Shown here: positions 1 through 8,392 of the stretch, piece after piece
Layout: each line of letters opens with the position of its first letter
How positions within the stretch are numbered: position 1 is the stretch's first letter
Source of the DNA: Flavobacteriales bacterium
Lineage (GTDB): Bacteria > Bacteroidota > Bacteroidia > Flavobacteriales_C > GCA-002722245
Assembly: GCA_002722245.1 (NCBI GenBank)
Contig: PBLA01000030.1
Coordinates: 1-64,000, forward strand
Reading direction: 5' to 3'
Length of the DNA: 64,000 bases
Translations under genes and position numbers: made by a program
Notes under the pieces: model-generated
Seen by the model: the letters and a program-made list of their open reading frames with translations, nothing else
The model's database searches: none
What the model was told of the DNA's origin: nothing

Positions 1-3000
1 ATTGTGAGTTTTGATGTTGGTAATTACAATTTAAATGAGGATCTAATTATAGACCCCACTTTGGTGTTTTCAACGTATTCGGGATCTTTGGCAAATAATT
101 TCGGCTTCACGGCTACTTATGATGAACAAGGGAATTTATATTCAGGAGGTTCAGTTTTTAATTGGGGATATCCTACAACAATAGGTGCATATGATCTAAC
201 GTTTAATTCGTCATCTATAACTGGGTCAGACGGATTTGCGGTTTGGGGTATTTCTGATATTGGCATTACAAAGTATAGCGCCGATGGAAGATCACGTTTG
301 TATTCTACCTATTTGGGAGGAAATCGATGTGAGGTTCCACACAGTTTAATTGTAAACAATAGGAATGAATTATTTGTCCTTGGAACTACGAGCTCTGATA
401 ATTATCCTGTTACTTCAAGTGCTTTTGATCCAACTTTTAATGGTGGGGATACGGCCAATTTAGCCAATGGTATTTTTGTTAACTATACTCATGGATCTGA
501 TATAGTAATTTCAAGATTTTCTGCTGACGGTTCAGCTTTACTCGCCTCTACATATGTTGGAGGTTCAAAAAATGACGGGTTAAATTTAAATGATGACTTA
601 GTTGCAAATTATGCTGATCAAATGCGCGGTGAGATTATACTGGACGATTTTCAAAATGTGGTTATAGGCTCTTCGACTGCTTCGCAAGATTTCCCTGTGA
701 CCTCTGGTGCATTACAATTGGCATATGGAGGCGGTGAACAAGATGGAATTGTATTCAAAATGGATGAGAATTTGTCGGGAATGATTTGGTCAAGTTATTT
801 AGGAGGAAATGATGCAGATGGGATATATAGTATTATAAATAGTAATTCTAATGATGTATATGTTGCAGGAGGGACAAAATCACAGAATATGTCTTTTCCT
901 TTAAATGCATACCAAAATGCCTATCAAGGAGGGATTACTGATGGATTTTATGCTAAAATATCAAACTTGGGAGATGCTATTTTGCAGGGAAGTTACTTTG
1001 GTAGTGATCAATATGATCAAATATATTTTGTCCGTGAGGATAATTTAAATCAAATTTATTTTTACGGTCAATCGGATAAGTTTGGTTCTTATTGGATTAA
1101 AAACGCGGTATATAATTCTCCAAATAGTGGACAATTTATTTCAAAGATGGAACTTAGTCAAAATACTATTGAGTGGAGTACAACTTTTGGTTCAGGAGAT
1201 AGTAAAATTAATATTAGTCCTACTGCTTTCATGGTTGATCTATGCAATAAGATTTATCTTTCCGGATGGGGGTCAAGTAGCTCCAGTTTTGATCATATTG
1301 GAGGAAATATAGCTGATGGTACAACAGGTATGGAGGTAACTCCCGATGCATTTAAATCTACTACATTAGGCCATGATTTTTATTTAATGGTATTGGAAGA
1401 CGATGCGTCCAATTTAATTTATGGTTCTTTTTATGGGGGAGATTTTAGTGAAGAACATGTTGATGGGGGGACATCTCGATTTGATGATAAAGGGGTAATG
1501 TATCAGTCTGTGTGTGCTGGTTGCGGAGGAAATAATGATTTTCCGATTGAACCATTTGATGCTGTTAGTTCAACTAATAATAACAACTGTAATAATGGCG
1601 TTTTTAAATTTGATTTTGGTATTCCAAATGTCGTTGCCGATTTTGAAAATCCTCCAATAATATGTTTTCCTGATACAATTTCATTCACAAATAAAAGTAA
1701 AATGTTAAACACGACCTCCTTTTTATGGGATTTTGGAGATGGTACATATAGTTCAGATACCAATCCCTCTCATTTGTATGGATCTCCTGGTCATTATGAT
1801 GTTGTTTTAACAGTAATGGATTCGCTAGCTTGTAATTTTGAGGATAGTATTCATAAAACCATTGTGATTATGGGAAGTGAACTAAAAGAGGAGTTGAATG
1901 AGTTTTCTTGTTCAGGTTTTAATATGCAGATTGGTGTTCCTCCTTATCCTGACAATTCTGTAACATACAAGTGGTTTCCTACTATTGGTTTAAGCGATTC
2001 CTTAATTGCAAATCCCATAGCAAATTTAGATAGTAATCAGCGTTATCAATTAATTGTCTCATCAGGGTTTTGTTCCGATACGATTTATCAAAACGTGTAT
2101 ATTTCCGAAATTGATTTGAAGGCTTTTGGCGATACAACAGTTTGTAATCCTATTACAGGGTTTTCAGCTCTTAATAAAACACAGGTTGGTTTAGTGCATC
2201 ACTGGAGTAGTAACAGACAGTTTAGCGATACTTTATTGTATGGTTTAGATTCTAATAAGATTTACATAGACCCTATGGTTGGCGAAAACTATTTTTATAT
2301 TCAAGTAGAGGATTCTTTAGGCTGTTCGTTAAATGATTCTGTCCTAATTAATGTTGTTGAGTATGATTTAAAATTTGATCCTACTTATGAAACTTGCTTT
2401 GGTAATGACATTATAATTGAGCCAGAGGGGTATCAAGATTTTGATTCTGTTGAATTTGTTTGGGGGCCATCACCTGTTTTAAAATCAGCGGAAAATGATA
2501 CTGTTGGAATTATTTCAGGTTCTCCTGGAAGTTATGTTATTCCAGTGACTTCATCTTCAGAATTCAGCTGCAAAGACACCGATTATGTTAGTGTAGTTAT
2601 TGGTTCGCTTGATACCAGTAATGTGTATTTAGAATCCTCGATAGATACTTTGATCAATAATGAGGTAGCTGTCTTAACTGCTTATCCTGATGGGCAAAAT
2701 TATAATTGGTATCCATCTGAAATTGTAGGTAATGAACAAGGTAATCAAGTTGAGGTATCTCTTATTGAGGATGCACTGATTGTTGTAGATGTATTAGATG
2801 GAGCAGTGGATGCTTGTTTTGCATCTGATTCGATTATGTTATCGCATAGGACATCCGAATGCGAAGATCCCTACATATTTATTCCAAATGCTTTTACTCC
2901 AAACGGAGATGGAGAAAATGATGTGTTGATGGTAAGAGGTATCAATATAACGGACCTATATTTTGCGGTATATGATCGCTGGGGTGAAAAAGTGTTTGAA

Positions 3001-3141
3001 ACAACCAATCAGTTTGTTGGATGGGATGGGACTTTTAACGGGCGAGATTGCGATCCTGCTGTGTATGATTTTTATTTAAAGTATACATGCGAAGGTGAGC
3101 CTGGTTATTTTCAAAAAGGTAACGTTACTATAATCAGGTAA
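1..3141 (+). CDS. T9SS-exported SBBP/PKD protein, type B sorting domain (5' partial)
   Basis: The reading frame is open from base 1, so the N-terminus and signal peptide lie outside the window; the first possible start inside it is GTG at 4. The visible 1,045 residues hold beta-propeller-type SBBP repeats (recurring motifs such as YSADGRSRLYSTYLGG and FSADGSALLASTYVGG) over roughly the first 500 residues. A PKD domain follows at about 540-630, with the hallmark FLWDFGDGTYSS, then two or three more Ig-like repeats. The last 87 residues, from FIPNAFTPNGDGENDV to the end, form a classic gliding-motility-associated (type B) C-terminal signal that directs export by the type IX system and surface anchoring. 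Family knowledge suggests a cell-surface adhesin or structural protein; its ligand cannot be read from the sequence. Confidence 0.9.
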   Translation: MVSFDVGNYNLNEDLIIDPTLVFSTYSGSLANNFGFTATYDEQGNLYSGGSVFNWGYPTTIGAYDLTFNSSSITGSDGFAVWGISDIGITKYSADGRSRLYSTYLGGNRCEVPHSLIVNNRNELFVLGTTSSDNYPVTSSAFDPTFNGGDTANLANGIFVNYTHGSDIVISRFSADGSALLASTYVGGSKNDGLNLNDDLVANYADQMRGEIILDDFQNVVIGSSTASQDFPVTSGALQLAYGGGEQDGIVFKMDENLSGMIWSSYLGGNDADGIYSIINSNSNDVYVAGGTKSQNMSFPLNAYQNAYQGGITDGFYAKISNLGDAILQGSYFGSDQYDQIYFVREDNLNQIYFYGQSDKFGSYWIKNAVYNSPNSGQFISKMELSQNTIEWSTTFGSGDSKINISPTAFMVDLCNKIYLSGWGSSSSSFDHIGGNIADGTTGMEVTPDAFKSTTLGHDFYLMVLEDDASNLIYGSFYGGDFSEEHVDGGTSRFDDKGVMYQSVCAGCGGNNDFPIEPFDAVSSTNNNNCNNGVFKFDFGIPNVVADFENPPIICFPDTISFTNKSKMLNTTSFLWDFGDGTYSSDTNPSHLYGSPGHYDVVLTVMDSLACNFEDSIHKTIVIMGSELKEELNEFSCSGFNMQIGVPPYPDNSVTYKWFPTIGLSDSLIANPIANLDSNQRYQLIVSSGFCSDTIYQNVYISEIDLKAFGDTTVCNPITGFSALNKTQVGLVHHWSSNRQFSDTLLYGLDSNKIYIDPMVGENYFYIQVEDSLGCSLNDSVLINVVEYDLKFDPTYETCFGNDIIIEPEGYQDFDSVEFVWGPSPVLKSAENDTVGIISGSPGSYVIPVTSSSEFSCKDTDYVSVVIGSLDTSNVYLESSIDTLINNEVAVLTAYPDGQNYNWYPSEIVGNEQGNQVEVSLIEDALIVVDVLDGAVDACFASDSIMLSHRTSECEDPYIFIPNAFTPNGDGENDVLMVRGINITDLYFAVYDRWGEKVFETTNQFVGWDGTFNGRDCDPAVYDFYLKYTCEGEPGYFQKGNVTIIR

Positions 3142-3171
3142 ACCTGTATTTTATTTTTGTTAAATACAGGT
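3142..3171. terminator. Hairpin between convergent genes
   Basis: Ten-base arms ACCTGTATTT (3142-3151) and AAATACAGGT (3162-3171) pair perfectly around a 10-base loop, starting directly after the stop codon of the upstream gene and just before the end of the opposing gene. No clear T tract follows on either strand, so it may be a weak bidirectional terminator or an RNA-stabilising 3' structure. Confidence 0.4.
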
Positions 3172-3188
3172 CTGCAATTGCACAGTAT

Positions 3189-3722
3189 TTATTTTGAATT
3201 TAACGAGAAATCAATTGTTGTTCCGATGGATAGATTAGTTATCCACTCCTCTTGCCCAATATTGTATAAACCATAACCTATTTGGGCACATAATTTAAAA
3301 AATTCTCCCTTTCCGTATTCAACAGCGATTCCGCTGGATGCATTGTAATTATTAGACCATGTTTGCTCATTGCCTCCCCAAATACTGTAATTATTATATT
3401 GATGTACATGACTCCCTGCTCCAAATGCATAAAAATCCCAAAATTCTTCATCTCTGAATTTATATTTTAACGAGATCCCTGAATTAATGTACTTAAAGTA
3501 TTTTGATGCTACAGGGAGTGTTACCATTTGAATCATAAAATGATTATTAATGAGCAATTTATAGCTTAAGCCTAATCCTGAAGTTGTACCTGCATGTAAG
3601 CCCAGTTTATGAATATATTTTGGTTGAATGTTGGAAGAACTGTCTAAATCAAAATACGTTGATTGACTATATCCTGATATACATGCTAGGCTGATTGTTA
3701 AAAATAAGATTGCTTTTTTCAT
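3189..3722 (-). CDS. Outer-membrane beta-barrel-like protein
   Basis: A 177-residue protein with a clear signal peptide (MKKAILFLTISLACISGYSQ) that probably ends at the SYSQ site. The mature part has alternating hydrophobic and polar stretches, many Gly/Tyr/Asn residues and phrases such as GLGLSYKLL and SSGIAVEYGKGEF, which resemble small outer-membrane beta-barrels of Bacteroidota. No enzymatic motif is seen. It converges on the large secreted protein before it and is followed on the same strand, farther upstream, by the YqgE gene. A specific role cannot be assigned; the barrel call rests on composition only. Confidence 0.6.
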   Translation of the reverse strand: MKKAILFLTISLACISGYSQSTYFDLDSSSNIQPKYIHKLGLHAGTTSGLGLSYKLLINNHFMIQMVTLPVASKYFKYINSGISLKYKFRDEEFWDFYAFGAGSHVHQYNNYSIWGGNEQTWSNNYNASSGIAVEYGKGEFFKLCAQIGYGLYNIGQEEWITNLSIGTTIDFSLNSK

Positions 3723-3836
3723 GGTTTCAGCGATTTTATATAATTATTTCTTTTTTGAATAGTTTTTCAGATCAAGGACATGTATTTTTCTAAAAAGGTT
3801 GCTTCAAAACTTAATAATACCATTTTTCAGGTATTT

Positions 3837-4397
3837 TCAGTTCATTGATGGGGAATGAGCAAAGTTTCCCATAAAAGAGCTGTCATCACCTGACTGACCA
3901 ATAGTATCATTCCAAAGTGTTTTATTTTGATTTTTAAAAAGATAACTCTGCTTAAAATCACTAATAATCCATGAGTTTTTTTCAAGTTCATCCTCTAATT
4001 GTTCAGCTTCCCATCCTGAATATCCTACAAAAAATTTAATATTACCTGAGTGAAGTTTACCTTGCTTATTTAAGTTAATTAAAGATTCAAATTCGCCACC
4101 CCAGTATAAACCATTACCAATTTGAACACTTTTTGGTAATACATCACCTAGTGAATGAATGTAGAATAAGAGAGATTCGTCTACAGGCCCTCCATAATAC
4201 ATTTTGTGATTACATCCTTCAAGTTCAGGAACCGCTTGCTCAACAATATAACTTGTTGGCTGATTAAGAATAAAGCCCATTGCACCAACGGCAGAATGAT
4301 CGGCTAAAAAGATTACAGATCGTTCAAAGATAGGACCTAAAAGAAAAGGATCCGCAATCAAGATTTTGCCTTTGTGAAAATTGTTTGCTTTATCCAT
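3837..4397 (-). CDS. YqgE/AlgH family protein
   Basis: A 186-residue protein matching the YqgE/AlgH (UPF0301) family over its whole length. Seen motifs are the N-terminal GKILIADPFLLGP..FERSVIFL, GAMGFILNQP, YYGGPVDESLLFYIH and, near the C-terminus, VGYSGWEAEQLEDEL, which are the family hallmarks. The biochemical function is not established for the family; it is cytoplasmic, since there is no signal peptide or membrane segment. The ATG at 4397 is preceded by an exact TAnnTTTG element on the same strand (4407-4414), giving a leader of only a few bases. It is a stand-alone gene, divergent from the HD phosphodiesterase that follows. Confidence 0.92.
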   Translation of the reverse strand: MDKANNFHKGKILIADPFLLGPIFERSVIFLADHSAVGAMGFILNQPTSYIVEQAVPELEGCNHKMYYGGPVDESLLFYIHSLGDVLPKSVQIGNGLYWGGEFESLINLNKQGKLHSGNIKFFVGYSGWEAEQLEDELEKNSWIISDFKQSYLFKNQNKTLWNDTIGQSGDDSSFMGNFAHSPSMN

Positions 4398-4406
4398 AGA
4401 TTAAAA

Positions 4407-4414
4407 CAAAGATA
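4407..4414 (-). promoter_or_regulatory. -7 promoter element for yqgE-like gene
   Basis: On the minus strand this reads TATCTTTG, an exact match to the Bacteroidota -7 consensus TAnnTTTG, ten bases ahead of the ATG at 4397. No good -33 TTTG is seen at the usual distance, so the call rests on the -7 box and its position. Confidence 0.55.
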
Positions 4415-4524
4415 TTGTTTTATAAAACCATTTGAGCATGAACCAGAATGTATTTTCATTCTGTTGTTGATAAACTGATGAAGAGGATGTGCCAATTCAT
4501 ACTCCAAATTCCTTTCTTTGTACT

Positions 4525-6657
4525 ATGGCAAATTTGTTAACGGAGGTTAGAAATCGACATGACTTATTTTATAAAGTCTTTTTGTTTCTTACTTGTATTT
4601 CCTTTATTGTTTATTTATTTCCAAAAGAGGCAACGTTTAAATATGAATTTCAGAAAAATCAACCTTGGAAGTATGAAACCCTAATCGCTCCATATGATAT
4701 TCCAGTGTACAGAACAGATTCTGAAGTTGAAGAAGATAAGAAAGCGATTAGAGAAAATAAAAAAATGTATTTTTCTTATAATTCGCTAACAGTAAAAGAA
4801 AAGCTAGATCTCTTCAATCGGGAATTGGAACGTTCATGGGAAGATTTTCAAAACAACGAAGGAAGAAGTTTTTTTGATAAATTCAGAGGAGCTAAATTAA
4901 GAGCAAAAGTTATCGCAAAACGAAAATCAGAAAATCAACAGTTAGGGAAAAAAATTATCCAATACGTTTACAGTAGAGGGGTGATTGAGTTATCAAGTGA
5001 AGTAAATCAATTAGGTGATTCCATTAAGTTTTATGTTCAAAGAAACAGCTATTATGCGGGTACTTTTTTAACAGACTTGTTTACCCCTAAAGGCGCTTTT
5101 CAATACGCAGAACAAACGATAGATGAGTCAAAGGAATTGAATTCGAGTTATTTAAAAGCCCTGTTGGAACAGGTTTTTAATAAAAACTCCTCGAACATTC
5201 GATTTAATGAAAAAGAAACAATGAGGGTATTAAATCAGGAGCTGGAGAAGGTTTCTTTAATGGAGTCTACGATAAAAAAAGGATATCGAATTATTGAAAA
5301 AGGAGCTCCCATAGACGAGGACAATATGAAGGTGTTAAAGTCCTTTGAAAAAAAATATAAAAGCAAAAAAGTATCAAAATTTAGTAAGTATACCATTGGT
5401 TTTGGACAGAGTATGTTGGTGACGATTTTGATGACTTGTTTGGTGCTTTATTTAAGTTTTTTCAGAAGAAAATTGCTGGAGAATAATAAAAATATTGTAC
5501 TAATGCTATTGGTGATTCTGTCCTTTGTAGTGATTACTACCTTGGGATTGAAATATGAGTTATTCAACGTATACATTGTTCCAATATGCTTGGCACCAAT
5601 TATTATTCGATCTTTTTTTGATACGCGAACCGCTTTTTTTGTCCATTTAGTTATCGTTTTATTGTTAGGATTTATTGTACCTAATGGGTTTCATTTTATT
5701 TTCATCCAGCTTGTTGCAGGAATGATGGGGATATATGGATTTACAAACTTTCGTAATCGATCGCAATTATTTCTTACCACAATGGTTATTGCTTTTTCGT
5801 ATGCTTTGTGCTATATCGCGTTAAATATTATTATTGAGGGTGAGTTTACAGAAATTGACTGGTTGTCAGTAGGTTATTTGGGTATTTCGGCATTGTTAAC
5901 ACTATTGGCTTATCCAATGATTTATCTGTTTGAAAAAGTATTTGGTTTTATTTCGGATGTAACGCTGTTGGAGTTGGCTGATACAAATAATCAATTGTTG
6001 AGGGAATTGGCTCGAAAGGCGCCAGGAACGTTTCAACATAGTTTACAAGTGGCTAATTTAGCTGAAGCAGCTACTAATTTGATTGGTGGAAACTCCTTGC
6101 TTATTAGAACAGCAGCGCTTTACCATGATATAGGCAAAATGGAGGCGCCTATGTATTTTATTGAGAATCAAAGCACAGGATTAAATCCGCATGATGAATT
6201 AAGTTATGAAGAGAGTGCTCAAATTATCATAGGACATGTGTTAAATGGTATTGATCTTGCTAAGAAAAATGGCGTTCCTGATAAAATTATTGATTTCATA
6301 CGAACACATCATGGAACGACTAAAACAGGTTATTTCTTCAAAATGTATATGAATGAAAATCCTGATGAAAATCCCGATGATGTGGCAGAAATGTTTTCTT
6401 ATCCGGGGCCAATTCCTTTCAGTAAGGAAAGTGCAGTTTTAATGATGGCAGATTCAGTTGAAGCCGCATCAAGAAGTTTAAAAGAACCAAATGCTGAAAA
6501 TATTGAGCGTTTAGTGGACGGAATAATTTCCTCACAAACCAACGAAGGACAATTTGAAAATGCGGATATTACACTTAGAGATATTAGATTAATTAAGAAA
6601 ATTTTCAAAAAAATGGTGATGAATATTTACCATGTACGTATTGAATATCCCCATTAA
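4525..6657 (+). CDS. 7TMR-HD family phosphodiesterase, PgpH-like
   Basis: I take ATG 4525 (MANLLTEVRNRHD) rather than the in-frame GTG at 4489, because CTTTCTTTG-TACT sits directly before it as at other genes here. The 710-residue protein has an N-terminal membrane segment, a large extracytoplasmic 7TMR-HDED domain (about 45-270), seven hydrophobic helices (about 290-480) and a C-terminal HD domain. The HD metal ligands are visible: His in TFQHSLQVANLAEAA (about 503), the HD pair in LYHDIGKM (about 533), His in IIGHVLNG (about 571) and THHG (about 594). The architecture equals Listeria PgpH, which hydrolyses cyclic di-AMP; I infer the same substrate. It probably signals turgor or potassium status. 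rlmH follows after 11 bases. Confidence 0.9.
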   Translation: MANLLTEVRNRHDLFYKVFLFLTCISFIVYLFPKEATFKYEFQKNQPWKYETLIAPYDIPVYRTDSEVEEDKKAIRENKKMYFSYNSLTVKEKLDLFNRELERSWEDFQNNEGRSFFDKFRGAKLRAKVIAKRKSENQQLGKKIIQYVYSRGVIELSSEVNQLGDSIKFYVQRNSYYAGTFLTDLFTPKGAFQYAEQTIDESKELNSSYLKALLEQVFNKNSSNIRFNEKETMRVLNQELEKVSLMESTIKKGYRIIEKGAPIDEDNMKVLKSFEKKYKSKKVSKFSKYTIGFGQSMLVTILMTCLVLYLSFFRRKLLENNKNIVLMLLVILSFVVITTLGLKYELFNVYIVPICLAPIIIRSFFDTRTAFFVHLVIVLLLGFIVPNGFHFIFIQLVAGMMGIYGFTNFRNRSQLFLTTMVIAFSYALCYIALNIIIEGEFTEIDWLSVGYLGISALLTLLAYPMIYLFEKVFGFISDVTLLELADTNNQLLRELARKAPGTFQHSLQVANLAEAATNLIGGNSLLIRTAALYHDIGKMEAPMYFIENQSTGLNPHDELSYEESAQIIIGHVLNGIDLAKKNGVPDKIIDFIRTHHGTTKTGYFFKMYMNENPDENPDDVAEMFSYPGPIPFSKESAVLMMADSVEAASRSLKEPNAENIERLVDGIISSQTNEGQFENADITLRDIRLIKKIFKKMVMNIYHVRIEYPH

Positions 6658-6665
6658 TATTTTTG
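6658..6665 (+). promoter_or_regulatory. -7 promoter element for rlmH
   Basis: TATTTTTG matches TAnnTTTG exactly and starts directly after the stop codon of the upstream gene; ATG follows after only three bases. If it is used, the rlmH mRNA would be leaderless. Confidence 0.4.
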
Positions 6666-6668
6666 CAT

Positions 6669-7139
6669 ATGAAGGTCCAATTTTGGGTGATAGGAAAAAC
6701 AACTGATCATTATCTTATTCCTGGTATTGAAGAGTATATAAAGAGATTGAAACGGTATTGCCAGTTCGAATATATTGAACTTCCTGCTGCAAAAATTGGT
6801 AAAAATGCAACTGAACAAGATACGAAAACCAAAGAGGCTATAGTTGTATTGGAAAAAATTCAAAAAAGCGATTTCCTTGCTGTAATGGATGAGGTTGGGA
6901 AAGAATTTACTTCTAGGAAGTTTGCTGATTTTATTGCGAATCATCAAATGAGAGGCACTAAAAGATTAATTTTTTTAATTGGGGGAGCTTATGGTTTTTC
7001 GAATAAAATTTACGAGCGAGCGGATATTAAAATTGCACTATCTCAAATGACTTTTACTCATCAAATGGTGAGGTTGATTTTTACCGAGCAATTGTATCGG
7101 GCTTTTACCATAACGAAAGGCGAGAAGTACCATCATTGA
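6669..7139 (+). CDS. rlmH: 23S rRNA (pseudouridine-1915 N3) methyltransferase RlmH
   Basis: A 156-residue SPOUT-class methyltransferase, the usual RlmH length. It starts MKVQFWVIGKT and carries the typical IEEYIKRLKRY near the N-terminus, the SAM-binding knot region FLIGGAYGFS, and the diagnostic C-terminal EQLYRAFTITKGEKYHH. The enzyme methylates the pseudouridine at 23S rRNA position 1915 in assembled 70S ribosomes. ATG 6669 is preferred over an in-frame TTG at 6663, since family members begin with MK at this point. An exact TATTTTTG box (6658-6665) lies just before it, so it may have its own promoter although only 11 bases follow the previous gene. Confidence 0.95.
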   Translation: MKVQFWVIGKTTDHYLIPGIEEYIKRLKRYCQFEYIELPAAKIGKNATEQDTKTKEAIVVLEKIQKSDFLAVMDEVGKEFTSRKFADFIANHQMRGTKRLIFLIGGAYGFSNKIYERADIKIALSQMTFTHQMVRLIFTEQLYRAFTITKGEKYHH

Positions 7140-7298
7140 TTACAGAAAGAATTTATTTTGCATCATCTAAAATGAATATTGTGTTATAAAAAAATGTTTA
7201 AACCCGTTAATAGGTTAAGTTTGATTTAAGAGGCTTTTCTTGGTTCTCACGTGCTTCATATTAATAAAAAACTATTCATAAATCTTTATCAAAAAAGC

Positions 7299-7306
7299 TA
7301 CTTTTG
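7299..7306 (+). promoter_or_regulatory. -7 promoter element for rdgB
   Basis: TACTTTTG is an exact TAnnTTTG match with four bases (TACC) between it and the ATG at 7311. The box selects this ATG over the GTG 60 bases upstream, and places the transcription start at or within a few bases of the start codon. Confidence 0.55.
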
Positions 7307-7310
7307 TACC

Positions 7311-7886
7311 ATGAAAAAAATAGTATTTGCTACCAATAATTTAAATAAACTAAAGGAAGTGAGAGAGGCACTTCCTAATTTAGATATTGTGAGCTTATCA
7401 CAAATCCAATGTTTTGATGAGTTACCAGAGGAACAGGATAGTCTTCAAGGAAATGCTCAACAAAAGGCTGAGTATGTGTTTAATCGTTTTGGTGTTCCTT
7501 GTTTTGCAGATGATACAGGGTTGTTAATTAATGCCCTAGGAGGTGATCCTGGAGTGTATTCTGCAAGGTATGCCGGGTTGGAGTGTGATTCTGAAAAAAA
7601 TATGGATTTGGTACTGAAAAATATGACGAATCAAGAAGAGCGATCCGCTCTTTTTAAAACAGTTATTTGCTATTTTAATGGAAACGGTCCGAGGTTTTTT
7701 GAAGGAGAAGTTGAAGGAGAGATATTAAAAGAAAGAACTGGAGATGATGGTTTCGGATACGATCCTATTTTTAGACCAATTGGTTATGATTTGTCTTTCG
7801 CTCAAATGAGTATGGAGACAAAGAATGAAATTTCTCATAGAGGAAGAGCAGTAAAAAAATTAGTAGGTTTTTTACAATCAATGTGA
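7311..7886 (+). CDS. rdgB: Non-canonical purine NTP pyrophosphatase RdgB/HAM1
   Basis: A 191-residue HAM1-family enzyme that hydrolyses dITP, ITP and XTP to monophosphates and so cleans the nucleotide pool. The start MKKIVFATNNLNKLKEV contains the family ATxNxxK signature, followed by CFADDTGLLINALGGDPGVYSARYAG with the catalytic/metal Asp pair, and near the end DGFGYDPIF and ISHRGRAV, all diagnostic. ATG 7311 is chosen because the protein family begins here and a TACTTTTG box lies just upstream; the longer frame would add 20 residues with no homology. It converges with dgkA with a single base between the stop codons. Confidence 0.95.
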   Translation: MKKIVFATNNLNKLKEVREALPNLDIVSLSQIQCFDELPEEQDSLQGNAQQKAEYVFNRFGVPCFADDTGLLINALGGDPGVYSARYAGLECDSEKNMDLVLKNMTNQEERSALFKTVICYFNGNGPRFFEGEVEGEILKERTGDDGFGYDPIFRPIGYDLSFAQMSMETKNEISHRGRAVKKLVGFLQSM

Positions 7887-7887
7887 A

Positions 7888-8265
7888 TCAATCTGATATA
7901 ATGTAAGGCATAAAAACGATCAATCCGACTACTATACTTATTGAAGCGCTGATTAAAACAGCGCATGCCGAAACATCTTTTACTTTCTTTATTCGTTCAT
8001 CATTCTCTAAAGTTATTGCATCGCTCAGATATTCAATAGCGGTATTAAGAGCCTCTGCTGAAATAACTAGAGCAAAGGATAAAAGTAAATAGACCCATTC
8101 AAATCGTTGTATTTGGAAGTAACATCCCATGGCTATTATTAAAATAACTGCTAGAAAATGTATTCGGGCGTTATGTTCATAGCGAATAAGTGTTTTCAAG
8201 CCGTTAAAAGCATACCTAAAGCTTTTCAATCGACTTTTAAATGAAAATTTATGAATTTCTTTCAT
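7888..8265 (-). CDS. dgkA: Diacylglycerol/undecaprenol kinase family protein
   Basis: A 125-residue integral membrane protein with three hydrophobic helices, the usual DgkA size. The family signature EALNTAIEYLSD, which holds active-site Glu, Asn and Asp residues, is present, as are the N-terminal SFRYAFNGLK and RYEHNARIH segments. In Gram-negative bacteria the enzyme phosphorylates diacylglycerol; in Gram-positives undecaprenol. Which lipid is used here cannot be told. It stands alone on the minus strand, convergent with rdgB, and divergent from the hybrid kinase. Confidence 0.92.
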   Translation of the reverse strand: MKEIHKFSFKSRLKSFRYAFNGLKTLIRYEHNARIHFLAVILIIAMGCYFQIQRFEWVYLLLSFALVISAEALNTAIEYLSDAITLENDERIKKVKDVSACAVLISASISIVVGLIVFMPYIISD

Positions 8266-8392
8266 TTTGAATTAACGCACTCATCATTTAGTCATTGTAG
8301 TGTGTATGTTAGAAAATGTTAATGGTATAGAAGGAAATTCAAAGCCTTAGAACAAAATCCTATTTATAAGAGTAAAATGATAAAATTATAAG

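Noticed and set aside
4489-4524. GTG start for the HD phosphodiesterase
   Set aside because: The ATG at 4525 has a TTTG-TACT context like other genes here, and the extra 12 residues carry no feature.
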